This document shows positions 1 to 6,886 of a DNA stretch of 64,000 bases, one piece after another. The translations under genes and the position numbers were made by a program. The stretch is from Streptomyces sp. 7-21 (GTDB lineage: Bacteria; Actinomycetota; Actinomycetes; Streptomycetales; Streptomycetaceae), in NCBI RefSeq assembly GCF_016741785.1, contig NZ_JAERRL010000012.1:101102-165101 (forward strand), read 5' to 3'. Under the pieces are notes generated by a model that saw nothing but the letters and a program-made list of their open reading frames with translations, was not told the origin of the DNA and ran no database searches. Positions within the stretch are counted from its first letter, which is position 1. Each line of letters begins with the position of its first letter.

Positions 1-830
1 GCGTCCAGGTCGAGGTGCTTGGCCATCGAGCTGAAACCGAGTGCGGTGGTGACGGGGCAGAACTCCTCGGCCGGCACCTCGTACTCGACGTGGAAGACGG
101 CCTTGCCCGCTGCCGTGAACGGCGTCAGCGCCTCGCACTCGTCATAGGCGTAGCACTCCTCGTTGACGGCGAAGTCGAAGTCGCCGGCGAGGTCGTCGAC
201 CTGGCCGAGGTCGTTCTTCAGGCCGACCGACATGCCGCGCTCGTGGGCCATCCCGGCGATCAGGCGGTTGTAGGCGAGCTGGTCCTCGGCGGTGAGGGGG
301 AAGCCGGAGTCGTTGTCGTAGCCGTCCATGTTGTCCGGCTCGACCGCGTCGAAGCCCTTGTCGCGGCACATGTCCAGGCGCGCGGCCATCAGCGGTCTGA
401 GCGCGTCGAGCTGGCGGATGTCCAGCCAGCGCTCGTCCGCCCAGCCGTCCAGCGGTTCGCCGAGCAGCTCCTCGGGGAAGTCGCCGGCGTCGGGCCGCCA
501 CTCCTCCCAGGCGCCGGTGTTGAGGTAGCAGATCGTCCGCACGCCGCGGTCGTGGAGCTGGGCGACCGCCGCGGCGTCCGTGGCGAAGCCGTCCACGTCG
601 TAGACCGGGACGTCGGCGCTGAGGTCGGGCTCGCCCGTCAGCTGCCACTGCCAGGCCGCCCCCGGCTCCGGCAGCCACAGCTCCTGGCCGGAACGGGCAC
701 CGTCACCACCGCCACCACCGCCACCACCGCCACCGGTGGCGCCGCCGGGCTCGGTGGTGGCGGCGGAGGAGCAGGCGGCGGCCAGCAGCAGCGCCGCGGC
801 GGCGGGTACGCACCGGAACTGGCGCAGCAT
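1..830 (-). CDS. Lipoprotein glycoside hydrolase, GH114 endo-alpha-1,4-polygalactosaminidase-like (3' end outside window)
   Basis: The reverse strand is open from an ATG at 830 to the window edge, so the C-terminus is missing. The N-terminus is a lipoprotein signal (positively charged start, Ala/Leu core, lipobox LLAAAC with Cys20), then a run of ten glycines coded by a GGT/GGC repeat (about 700-732) acting as a flexible tether. The rest reads WQWQLTGEPDL...YDVDGF...ICYLNTGAWE...EPDNMDGY...KNDLGQ, the signature of the TIM-barrel GH114 family, which cleaves alpha-1,4-galactosaminogalactan or related amino-sugar polymers. It is expected on the outer face of the membrane. It diverges from the DUF4157 gene at 1008. 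The family is clear; the substrate is inferred. Confidence 0.85.
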   Translation of the reverse strand, partial: MLRQFRCVPAAAALLLAAACSSAATTEPGGATGGGGGGGGGGDGARSGQELWLPEPGAAWQWQLTGEPDLSADVPVYDVDGFATDAAAVAQLHDRGVRTICYLNTGAWEEWRPDAGDFPEELLGEPLDGWADERWLDIRQLDALRPLMAARLDMCRDKGFDAVEPDNMDGYDNDSGFPLTAEDQLAYNRLIAGMAHERGMSVGLKNDLGQVDDLAGDFDFAVNEECYAYDECEALTPFTAAGKAVFHVEYEVPAEEFCPVTTALGFSSMAKHLDLD

Positions 831-1007
831 GAGGGGCCCTTTCCGTCGGCGGCGGGGGAGGCGCTCATTCTCACCGACGCCCCCCGCGGCGCGCCGCGCG
901 CCGGGTCGGCAGCGCGCGGACGTTGCCCCCGGTTCTGCCCTCCCGTCCCCCGACCGCTGCCTGCGCCTCCGGTACGAAGGAAGGGCAGCATGCGAAAGGA
1001 GGGGCAC

Positions 1008-1661
1008 GTGTACGCCAGGAACGAGGCCGGCCCCGACCGCCGGCGCAGCGACCGGACACCGGCCAGACCGCCGCGGGCCGGCGGCCAGTCACCGCTGACG
1101 GGCATCCACGCGCTCCAGGCCGCCGCGGGCAACGCGGCGGTCGTCCAGACGCTCCGGCAGGCCGGGTATCCGTGGACGCCGGACGCGCACCAGCACGGCC
1201 CCGGGTGCGGCCACCAGCAGCCGGAGCCCGCCGTGCAGCGCTCCACCGTGCACGACGTGCTGCGCAGCTCTGGCCGTCCCCTGGACGCCTCCCTGCGCAG
1301 CGAGATGGAGGCCCGGCTCGGTGCGGACTTCTCCGACGTCCGCCTCCACACCGACAGCACCGCCCGGGCCTCCGCCGCCGAGATCGGGGCGCGGGCCTAC
1401 ACCTCCGGCAACCACGTCGTCCTCGGGGAGGGCGGCGCTGACAAGCACACCATCGCCCACGAACTCACCCACGTCATCCAGCAGCGGCAGGGCCCGGTCG
1501 CCGGCACCGACCACGGCAACGGGCTCCAGATCAGCGATCCGTCCGACCGCTTCGAGCAGGAAGCCGAGGCCACCGCGGCCAGGGTGATGTCCCGTCCGCT
1601 CCCGTCCCCGGCCGCCGCGCCGGAGCGGCAGGACCCCGGCGCCGGCGCCTACGACGCCTGA
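1008..1661 (+). CDS. eCIS-core (DUF4157) protein with HELTH zinc-protease motif
   Basis: A 217-aa protein. The GTG at 1008 is chosen because AAAGGAGG lies 5-6 bases before it; an in-frame ATG at 990 has no such site. Residues about 34-44 carry LQAAAGNAAV, the AGN motif found near the N-terminus of many eCIS-linked proteins. Residues about 95-170 are the DUF4157 domain (EMEARLGADFSDVRLHTD ... GNHVVLGEG), with the zinc-binding motif H151-E-L-T-H155 and the usual downstream D..EQEAEATAARVM stretch. DUF4157 proteins are associated with extracellular or cytoplasmic contractile injection systems, as cargo or cargo-processing proteins. No sheath, tube or baseplate gene is visible in this window. The convergent neighbour at 1692-3443 carries a similar N-terminal motif. 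Confidence 0.85.
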   Translation: MYARNEAGPDRRRSDRTPARPPRAGGQSPLTGIHALQAAAGNAAVVQTLRQAGYPWTPDAHQHGPGCGHQQPEPAVQRSTVHDVLRSSGRPLDASLRSEMEARLGADFSDVRLHTDSTARASAAEIGARAYTSGNHVVLGEGGADKHTIAHELTHVIQQRQGPVAGTDHGNGLQISDPSDRFEQEAEATAARVMSRPLPSPAAAPERQDPGAGAYDA

Positions 1662-1691
1662 GCGCCGCTGGCCCGGCGGGTGCCCGGCGGC

Positions 1692-3443
1692 TCACCGCGC
1701 CGGGCCCGGCGCGCCGCCTGACCGGAAGTTCTGCCGCGGTCCGACGAGACGCTCGTACATCCGCCGCCGCTCCGCGGAGCCGTCCTGGGTGCGCTCGAGC
1801 TCGGCGTACCATTCGCGCTTGACCTGCTCCAGGAACGCCCGCCAGCCGCCGTCGCCGCCCATCTGCCGCAGGTCCACGTACCGTTCGTTGTTCTTCAGCC
1901 CGCCCTTGCCGACCTTGTCGCCCTTGTGGCCGTGCAGCACGGACTCGGGGTTGGCCGTGGCCTCGGTGGAGCGGAAGTCGTGCTTGTACCCCACGGGGCT
2001 GGGCTTGCCGGGCGCGACGGTCTCGATGCCGACGAGCAGGGAGCCGTCGGTGCGCCGGGTCGGCGGGGTGAAGACCAGCAGCATGTGCCCGTGCGAGCCG
2101 TTGGGCAGCACCACCTCGCCGTTCCAGTCCCTGGAACCGAGGCCGCCGCCGGCGATGTCCACGCCCATCATGCGGGGGCGTTCGACACCGCGCTCGGGCA
2201 GGGACGGCGTGACCATGTTGGTGAGGGAGGCGAGCGTGCCGCCCTTCTCCTGGAAGGTGCCCTCCTCGCCTTCCTTGTTCTTGCCGATGGAGGTGCGGTG
2301 GGTCGCGAAGGCGCGCTTGCTGGTGGCCTCGGTGAGCTGGCCGTTCCTGGTGGCCCCCAGGAAGTCCGTCAGCGCCATCGGGTCGTCCCCGTCGCGCAGC
2401 GCCGGGATGCGGATGTTGACGCGGCCGCCGTGGGCGAGGGCGCGGATGACGTCGCCGCCGTACGGCACGTGCTTCTTGGCCTCGGGGTCGTAGATCTGCA
2501 GACCGTGCTGGAGGACGAGGAGGACGGCGGTGAGGATCTCGTTGGCCTGCCGGTTGCGCTCGGCGTAGTCGCTCACCAGGTCCGTCTCCGCCAGCGCGTG
2601 GCGGCGTTCGCGGGGGAGCCCGGCCGGGTGCAGCGTGTCGATCGCGGTCTCGCGGATCTGCTGGTCGCGTTCCTCATCCAGCACCCGCCGCTCGTCTTCC
2701 GGCAGGTTTCTTGCCATCAGGAAGCGGCCGAGCGTGTAGTCGGGGCTGATCGGCGCGGGCGTCCCCGGGGCCCGCTTGCCCGGGTGGTTCGCGTGGAAGG
2801 CCAGCGTGGCGATAAGCAGGCGCTTCCCGGGGGAGAGCTGGAGCCACCCCGAGTAGTCGGGCAGCTCGCCGCCGATGTACGTCTCGGCCTCCGACATCAG
2901 GCCGATGCCGGTGTCCCGCAGCCACTTGGGGTTGAGCCGGGAGAGCGTCGTGATGTCGTTGAGGTCGGCTTCGGAGAACAGTTTGCCGCCGATGATGCGC
3001 CGTTCCAGGACGCGCCGCAGGCGCACCGGCCCCTCGACGAGCCACTGTTCCGGCCACCAGGTGCGCGGTGAGAAGACGTTCCGCTTGGCCTTGTCGACGA
3101 CGGTGTCTTCCTCGATCGACCGGGTGAGCCGCTCGATCACCTCAGCGGCGGGGTCGGCCCGCTCCGCTGGCTGGTCTGCCGGCTGTTCCGCCTGGCCCTG
3201 CCGGGCGGGGGCAGCGGGGGCCGCGGGGGCCGGCGCTTCCTCGCGTGCCCGCTGCACCGCCAGGGCCGCCGCCCGGTTACCGGCCAGCCGCTGCACGCTG
3301 GCCACGGCCTCGGGCGTGCGGGGCGCCGCCTGCGCCGGGCCGAGGGCGGGGCCGGGTGCCGCGGGTAAGGCGGTGGCGCGGGGCGGGTGGGGGCGCGACT
3401 GAGGCCGAATGCGGTTTTCCTCGCTGCGGTGCGGCCGGTCCAT
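1692..3443 (-). CDS. Putative contractile-injection cargo/toxin, 583 aa, unknown C-terminal domain
   Basis: The ATG at 3443 follows GAGGAAAGAG. The first 100 residues are low-complexity Pro/Ala/Arg with V50-Q-R-L-A-G-N56-R-A-A, which matches the AGN motif of the DUF4157 protein next door. From about residue 110 the protein becomes ordinary folded sequence (EDTVVDKAKRNVF, TWWPEQWLVEGPVRLRR, LNPKWLRDTGIGLMSEAETY) and ends in a region rich in Gly, His and charged residues (GSHGHMLLVFTPPTRR, SVLHGHKGDKVGKGGLKNN). No signal peptide or membrane segment is seen. I do not recognise the C-terminal domain. N-terminal motif plus a DUF4157 neighbour makes an injection-system cargo the best guess. Codon 26 is TTA (3366-3368), so translation may depend on the bldA tRNA. 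Confidence 0.7.
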   Translation of the reverse strand: MDRPHRSEENRIRPQSRPHPPRATALPAAPGPALGPAQAAPRTPEAVASVQRLAGNRAAALAVQRAREEAPAPAAPAAPARQGQAEQPADQPAERADPAAEVIERLTRSIEEDTVVDKAKRNVFSPRTWWPEQWLVEGPVRLRRVLERRIIGGKLFSEADLNDITTLSRLNPKWLRDTGIGLMSEAETYIGGELPDYSGWLQLSPGKRLLIATLAFHANHPGKRAPGTPAPISPDYTLGRFLMARNLPEDERRVLDEERDQQIRETAIDTLHPAGLPRERRHALAETDLVSDYAERNRQANEILTAVLLVLQHGLQIYDPEAKKHVPYGGDVIRALAHGGRVNIRIPALRDGDDPMALTDFLGATRNGQLTEATSKRAFATHRTSIGKNKEGEEGTFQEKGGTLASLTNMVTPSLPERGVERPRMMGVDIAGGGLGSRDWNGEVVLPNGSHGHMLLVFTPPTRRTDGSLLVGIETVAPGKPSPVGYKHDFRSTEATANPESVLHGHKGDKVGKGGLKNNERYVDLRQMGGDGGWRAFLEQVKREWYAELERTQDGSAERRRMYERLVGPRQNFRSGGAPGPAR

Positions 3444-3577
3444 GGCGCTCTTTCCTCTTGTCGACCGTCGTGGGGCCAATCGTTCCGGCGCCAGGCTGGC
3501 ATGCGGAGCGGGCGGGAGGGAGAGCGGCATGGGCCGGCACCGGGCCAGTGTCCGTTGCCCCGGCGGGCAGCGGTCGT

Positions 3578-4546
3578 TCAGCCGACCGCGGCCGGGCGCC
3601 GGGCGCTGAACGCGCTGCGGTAGCGGCTCGGCGGCAGGCCGCGGTAGCGCGTGAACTGCTCCCGCAGCTCCGCACCGCCCGCGTAGCCGACCTGGGCCGC
3701 GATCTGCTCGACGGTCAGGTCCGTGGTCTCCAGCAGCTCCGCGGCGCGTGCCAGGCGCTGCGCCCGCAGCCAGGCGTGCGGCGTGGTGCCGGTGGCGGCG
3801 CGGAAGCGGCGGGTGAACGTCCGGCGGCTCATCAGGCAGCGGGCCGCCAGCTCGTCCACGGAGACCCGGCGGTGCAACTGGCCCCGCGCCCAGGCCAGTA
3901 CGGCCGACAGCGCCTCGTCGTCGCGGGCCGCCGGCACCGGCGTGGTGATGAACTGGCGCTGCCCGCCCTCGCGGTGCGGCGGGGTGACGAGGTCGCGGGC
4001 GATGGCGTTGGCCGTGGTCGCGCCGTGGTCGCGCCGCACCAGGTGCAGCGCCACGTCCGTGCCCGAGGCGGCGCCGGAGCCGGTGACGAGGTTGCCGTGG
4101 TCGATGTACAGCGGTTCGGGGTTGACGGTGACGCGCGGATAGCGGGCGGCCAGTTCGTCGGCGAAGGCCCAGTGGGTCGTCGCCGTCAGGCCGTCCAGCA
4201 GCCCGGCGGCGGCCATCATGAACGTGCCGGTGCAGAAGGTGGCGACGACGGCGCCGCGGGCATGCGCCCGGCGCAGCGCGGCGTGCACGTCTTCGTGTTC
4301 CTCTGCTTCGCGGAAGTCGAGCGTGGGAAGAACCAGGACGAGGTCGGCGCCGTCGAGCGCGTCGAGGCCCGCCTCGACGTGCATCGGCAGCCTCAGATCG
4401 GTCCGCACGGGCCCGGGGCGCCGCGCGCACAGCACGAGTTCGAACGGCGGCAGCCCCGGCCGCCGCCGGAAGACGCCGCTCAGTACGCCGAGCGCCATGT
4501 GCGCGACCCCGGGCGGGGCGTAGGCGGCGACGCGTCGGATAGCCAT
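3578..4546 (-). CDS. GlxA-family transcriptional regulator (DJ-1/PfpI-like + AraC HTH)
   Basis: The start MAIRRVAAYAPP (ATG at 4546) gives 322 aa, the normal length for this family. Residues about 1-180 form a DJ-1/PfpI amidotransferase-like domain with the nucleophile-elbow cysteine in VATFCTGTFMMAAAGLLDG (Cys105). Residues about 215-315 are a double helix-turn-helix AraC domain (VDELAARCLMSRRTFTRRF; VEQIAAQVGYAGGAELREQF). Such proteins are cytoplasmic activators or repressors whose ligands are often unknown. It is a single gene whose upstream side faces a long non-coding stretch, so its target cannot be read from context. Confidence 0.92.
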   Translation of the reverse strand: MAIRRVAAYAPPGVAHMALGVLSGVFRRRPGLPPFELVLCARRPGPVRTDLRLPMHVEAGLDALDGADLVLVLPTLDFREAEEHEDVHAALRRAHARGAVVATFCTGTFMMAAAGLLDGLTATTHWAFADELAARYPRVTVNPEPLYIDHGNLVTGSGAASGTDVALHLVRRDHGATTANAIARDLVTPPHREGGQRQFITTPVPAARDDEALSAVLAWARGQLHRRVSVDELAARCLMSRRTFTRRFRAATGTTPHAWLRAQRLARAAELLETTDLTVEQIAAQVGYAGGAELREQFTRYRGLPPSRYRSAFSARRPAAVG

Positions 4547-5161
4547 GCGTTCATCGTGGCACGCCCGGCGGACACGTGACCCGAAACCCTCGGGAACCGG
4601 CCCAGAAGACCGTGGTGACACGGGAGTTCTGCTGAGAAGCTGGCAGCCGCAACACCGCGCGGGGCAGCGGCGGGCGTGGCCGGTCATGGCACCGGACGCC
4701 GCCGTGGGTATGGCATGGTGGCTGCCCCGCGCGGGCTCGCGCAGCGCGCCCCCGTCTGACTGGGGGGGTACGGGGGCGCGCGTCGTTGCCGCTGGTGCCG
4801 GGGTCGTGCGGAGGGGAGACGATCCCGGCCGGCCGCGCCCTTGCCGGGCCTTTGCCGTCGGGTTCCTTCTGGTTTCTTCCGGTGGCTGAGCCGGGTGTTC
4901 CGTCCCGGTCGTTCCGCGCGGCCGGCCGTCCCGCTCCGGCCCTGCCGGGTGGCCCGCCGGTCTGGTTGCCGGAACGTGACCGTCTGGCGTAGACGTGCCG
5001 CACCCACGGTGAGATGATCGCGGCGGTACGGAGCGTAGCCGTGGCGGCAGCGTGGGGAGGGGTACCGGGGGGTGCCGCCTAACGTGTGCGAGCGCGGCTT
5101 CGTGGGAGGGAGAACGCGGCCTTGCCGCCTGAAGTGCCGCGCCCGTCGCAGGAGGTCATCA
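4547..5161. other. 615-bp stretch without a recognisable gene
   Basis: It lies between the divergent GlxA-type regulator and the TPR-like membrane protein gene. Several open frames cross it, but none has a convincing start, ribosome site or protein-like composition. The only clear structure is the long hairpin at 4744-4781. The rightmost 120 bp must hold the promoter of the gene at 5162. Confidence 0.6.
4744..4781. repeat. Perfect 12-bp inverted repeat with 14-nt loop
   Basis: The arms GCGCGCCCCCGT (4744-4755) and ACGGGGGCGCGC (4770-4781) are exact reverse complements around a loop containing seven consecutive G. It sits about 200 bp from the regulator start and 380 bp before the next gene. 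There is no T-tract. It could be a factor-independent terminator for an unseen transcript, an RNA structure, or part of a small RNA. Confidence 0.6.
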
Positions 5162-6769
5162 GTGTCCGGATACGGCAGTTCCCCGTACGGTCCGCCCCCG
5201 GCTTACCCGCCCGGGTATCCGCCGCCGCCCGCCTATCCGCCGCCCCCGCCGCCGTTACCGCCGGCGGCCGGGCCGCGTGATCCGGGGACGGCGCTGAGCG
5301 CCGCGCTGCTCAACCTCAGCGGCCTGGGCGCCGGTTATCTCTACCTGCGGCGCTGGCCGAGGGCCGTCGCCTGCTGGGCCGCGACCGGCGCGCTGCTGCT
5401 GGCCGCGCTGCCCGTCGACGCGGACGGCATCGACGGCCGCTGGGTGGCGCTGTACGCGGCGGCGGTCGTCCTGTTCGCGCTGGACGCCTGGCGGCTGGGC
5501 CGTCCGCCGGTGCTGGGCGGCGGCCGTCCGCCGTGGGTGCCGTGGACGGCGGGCGTGCTGCTGCTGGCGCTGCCGGCCGCCGCGGTCGTGTCCTTCGGCG
5601 CGGCGCAGCGCGCGGCGCTTGAGGAGGTGCTGCGCGAGCGGCTGGAGCTGGCCGACGGGATCGTGCAGCGGGCCGCGCAGACGGACTTCGCCTCGGCCGA
5701 GGACGACTACCACGAGGCGGTCAGCGCCTACCTGTCGGTGCACGCGGGGCATCCCGGCAGCGACGCGGCCGGACAGGTGCCGGAGCGGCTGGACGGGCTG
5801 TACGAGGCGGCCGTTCCCGAGGACGAGGAGGGCTGCCCGCTGCTCGCCCCGCTGGACTTCTTCTACGGGCTGCCGGACGAGTTCGACGACGGCGAGGCGG
5901 AACGGCTGGCCGAGCGCGCGGCCGGGGAGCTGCCCGCCGCTCTCCACGGCTGCGGCATGGGCTACGTGGACAGCGCGGCGGCGTCCTCCGCGAGCGAGCC
6001 GCTGTCGCGGCTGCTGGCGGACTTCCCCGGCTCCGAGCAGGCCCACGGCCTCCCCGGCGAGCTGGAGCAGCGGCAGAACGCGGCCGTCGCCGGCATCAGC
6101 GGCGACGCCCCCTGCCGGGCGCTGGAGGAGCTGCGCGGGCTGGGCGAGCTGCTGACCTCCCTGCCGGGCGAGGACCTCAGCGGCCTGGCGGAGCAGGGCG
6201 AGGAGAACGTGCCCGAGGGCATGTACCAGTGCGGCACCGACCAGTTCCTCACCGGCGACTACACGGGCGCCGAGGAGACGCTCACGGAGTTCACCGACAC
6301 CTACCCGGACCACCGGCGGGCCCGCCGTGCCGGGGACATCCTCATCGCCGCCCGGATCGCGCAGGAGCTGCCCGCCGCGGGCGAGGCGCTGCCCCCGCCG
6401 CCCGGGGAGACGGGCGGCCCGCTGGTGACGCTGGAGATACTCAACGACTCGCCGTACGCCGTCGACGTGCTGTACACGGGGCCGAGCACCGGCACGGAGT
6501 CGCTGGAGCCGTGCGACGGCTGCTCGGTGTACCCCGACGACCCGGGCGACGCCTCCTGCTCGGACAGCGGCACCGACTACCCGTCGACGACGCTGCGGCT
6601 CCCGGCGGGCGATTACCACTTCCTGATGACCTCGCCCGGCGACACCGATCACAACGCCGCGGATTCGGACAGCTTCGACCCCGACTACACCTACACGTAC
6701 TGCCACTACGTGGCGGAGCAGTCCTACCCGGGTCTGCTCGACCCGCCCGGCCTGGGGCAGGACGTGTGA
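5162..6769 (+). CDS. Membrane-anchored protein with TPR-like periplasmic region, unknown function
   Basis: The GTG at 5162 follows GCAGGAGG; the longer open frame upstream lacks a ribosome site. The 535-aa protein starts with a Pro/Tyr-rich cytoplasmic tail (PPAYPPGYPPPPAYPPPPPP), followed by about four hydrophobic segments between residues 40 and 160. A long acidic, helix-rich external region follows, with weak TPR-like repeats (CGTDQFLTGDYTGAEETLTE) and a Cys-containing C-terminal domain (DCSVYPDDP-type loop, TYTYCHYVAEQ). Codon 32 is TTA (5255-5257). The gene at 58320 has the same architecture. Function is not recognised; a role in envelope assembly or stress sensing is only a guess. A strong hairpin follows at 6777-6804. 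Confidence 0.75.
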   Translation: MSGYGSSPYGPPPAYPPGYPPPPAYPPPPPPLPPAAGPRDPGTALSAALLNLSGLGAGYLYLRRWPRAVACWAATGALLLAALPVDADGIDGRWVALYAAAVVLFALDAWRLGRPPVLGGGRPPWVPWTAGVLLLALPAAAVVSFGAAQRAALEEVLRERLELADGIVQRAAQTDFASAEDDYHEAVSAYLSVHAGHPGSDAAGQVPERLDGLYEAAVPEDEEGCPLLAPLDFFYGLPDEFDDGEAERLAERAAGELPAALHGCGMGYVDSAAASSASEPLSRLLADFPGSEQAHGLPGELEQRQNAAVAGISGDAPCRALEELRGLGELLTSLPGEDLSGLAEQGEENVPEGMYQCGTDQFLTGDYTGAEETLTEFTDTYPDHRRARRAGDILIAARIAQELPAAGEALPPPPGETGGPLVTLEILNDSPYAVDVLYTGPSTGTESLEPCDGCSVYPDDPGDASCSDSGTDYPSTTLRLPAGDYHFLMTSPGDTDHNAADSDSFDPDYTYTYCHYVAEQSYPGLLDPPGLGQDV

Positions 6770-6776
6770 GGCTCCG

Positions 6777-6804
6777 GCCCCGGGCGGCGGCCACCGCCCG
6801 GGGC
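6777..6804 (+). terminator. Hairpin terminator after the 5162-6769 gene
   Basis: GCCCCGGGCGG (6777-6787) pairs perfectly with CCGCCCGGGGC (6794-6804) over a 6-nt loop, starting 7 bp after the stop codon. Eleven G-C pairs without a T-tract is the usual form in streptomycetes. Confidence 0.75.
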
Positions 6805-6886
6805 GCCTGGAACGGCGCGCCGCCCCCGTTGTCCTTAGGCTGGGGATGGCTGGAAATCGCCGGTGGGCGAGGAGGCAAGGCGGACC

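Noticed and set aside
15..1007. Forward open frame running into the DUF4157 gene
   Set aside because: The part before 1008 is antisense to the GH114 gene, and the ribosome site points to GTG 1008.
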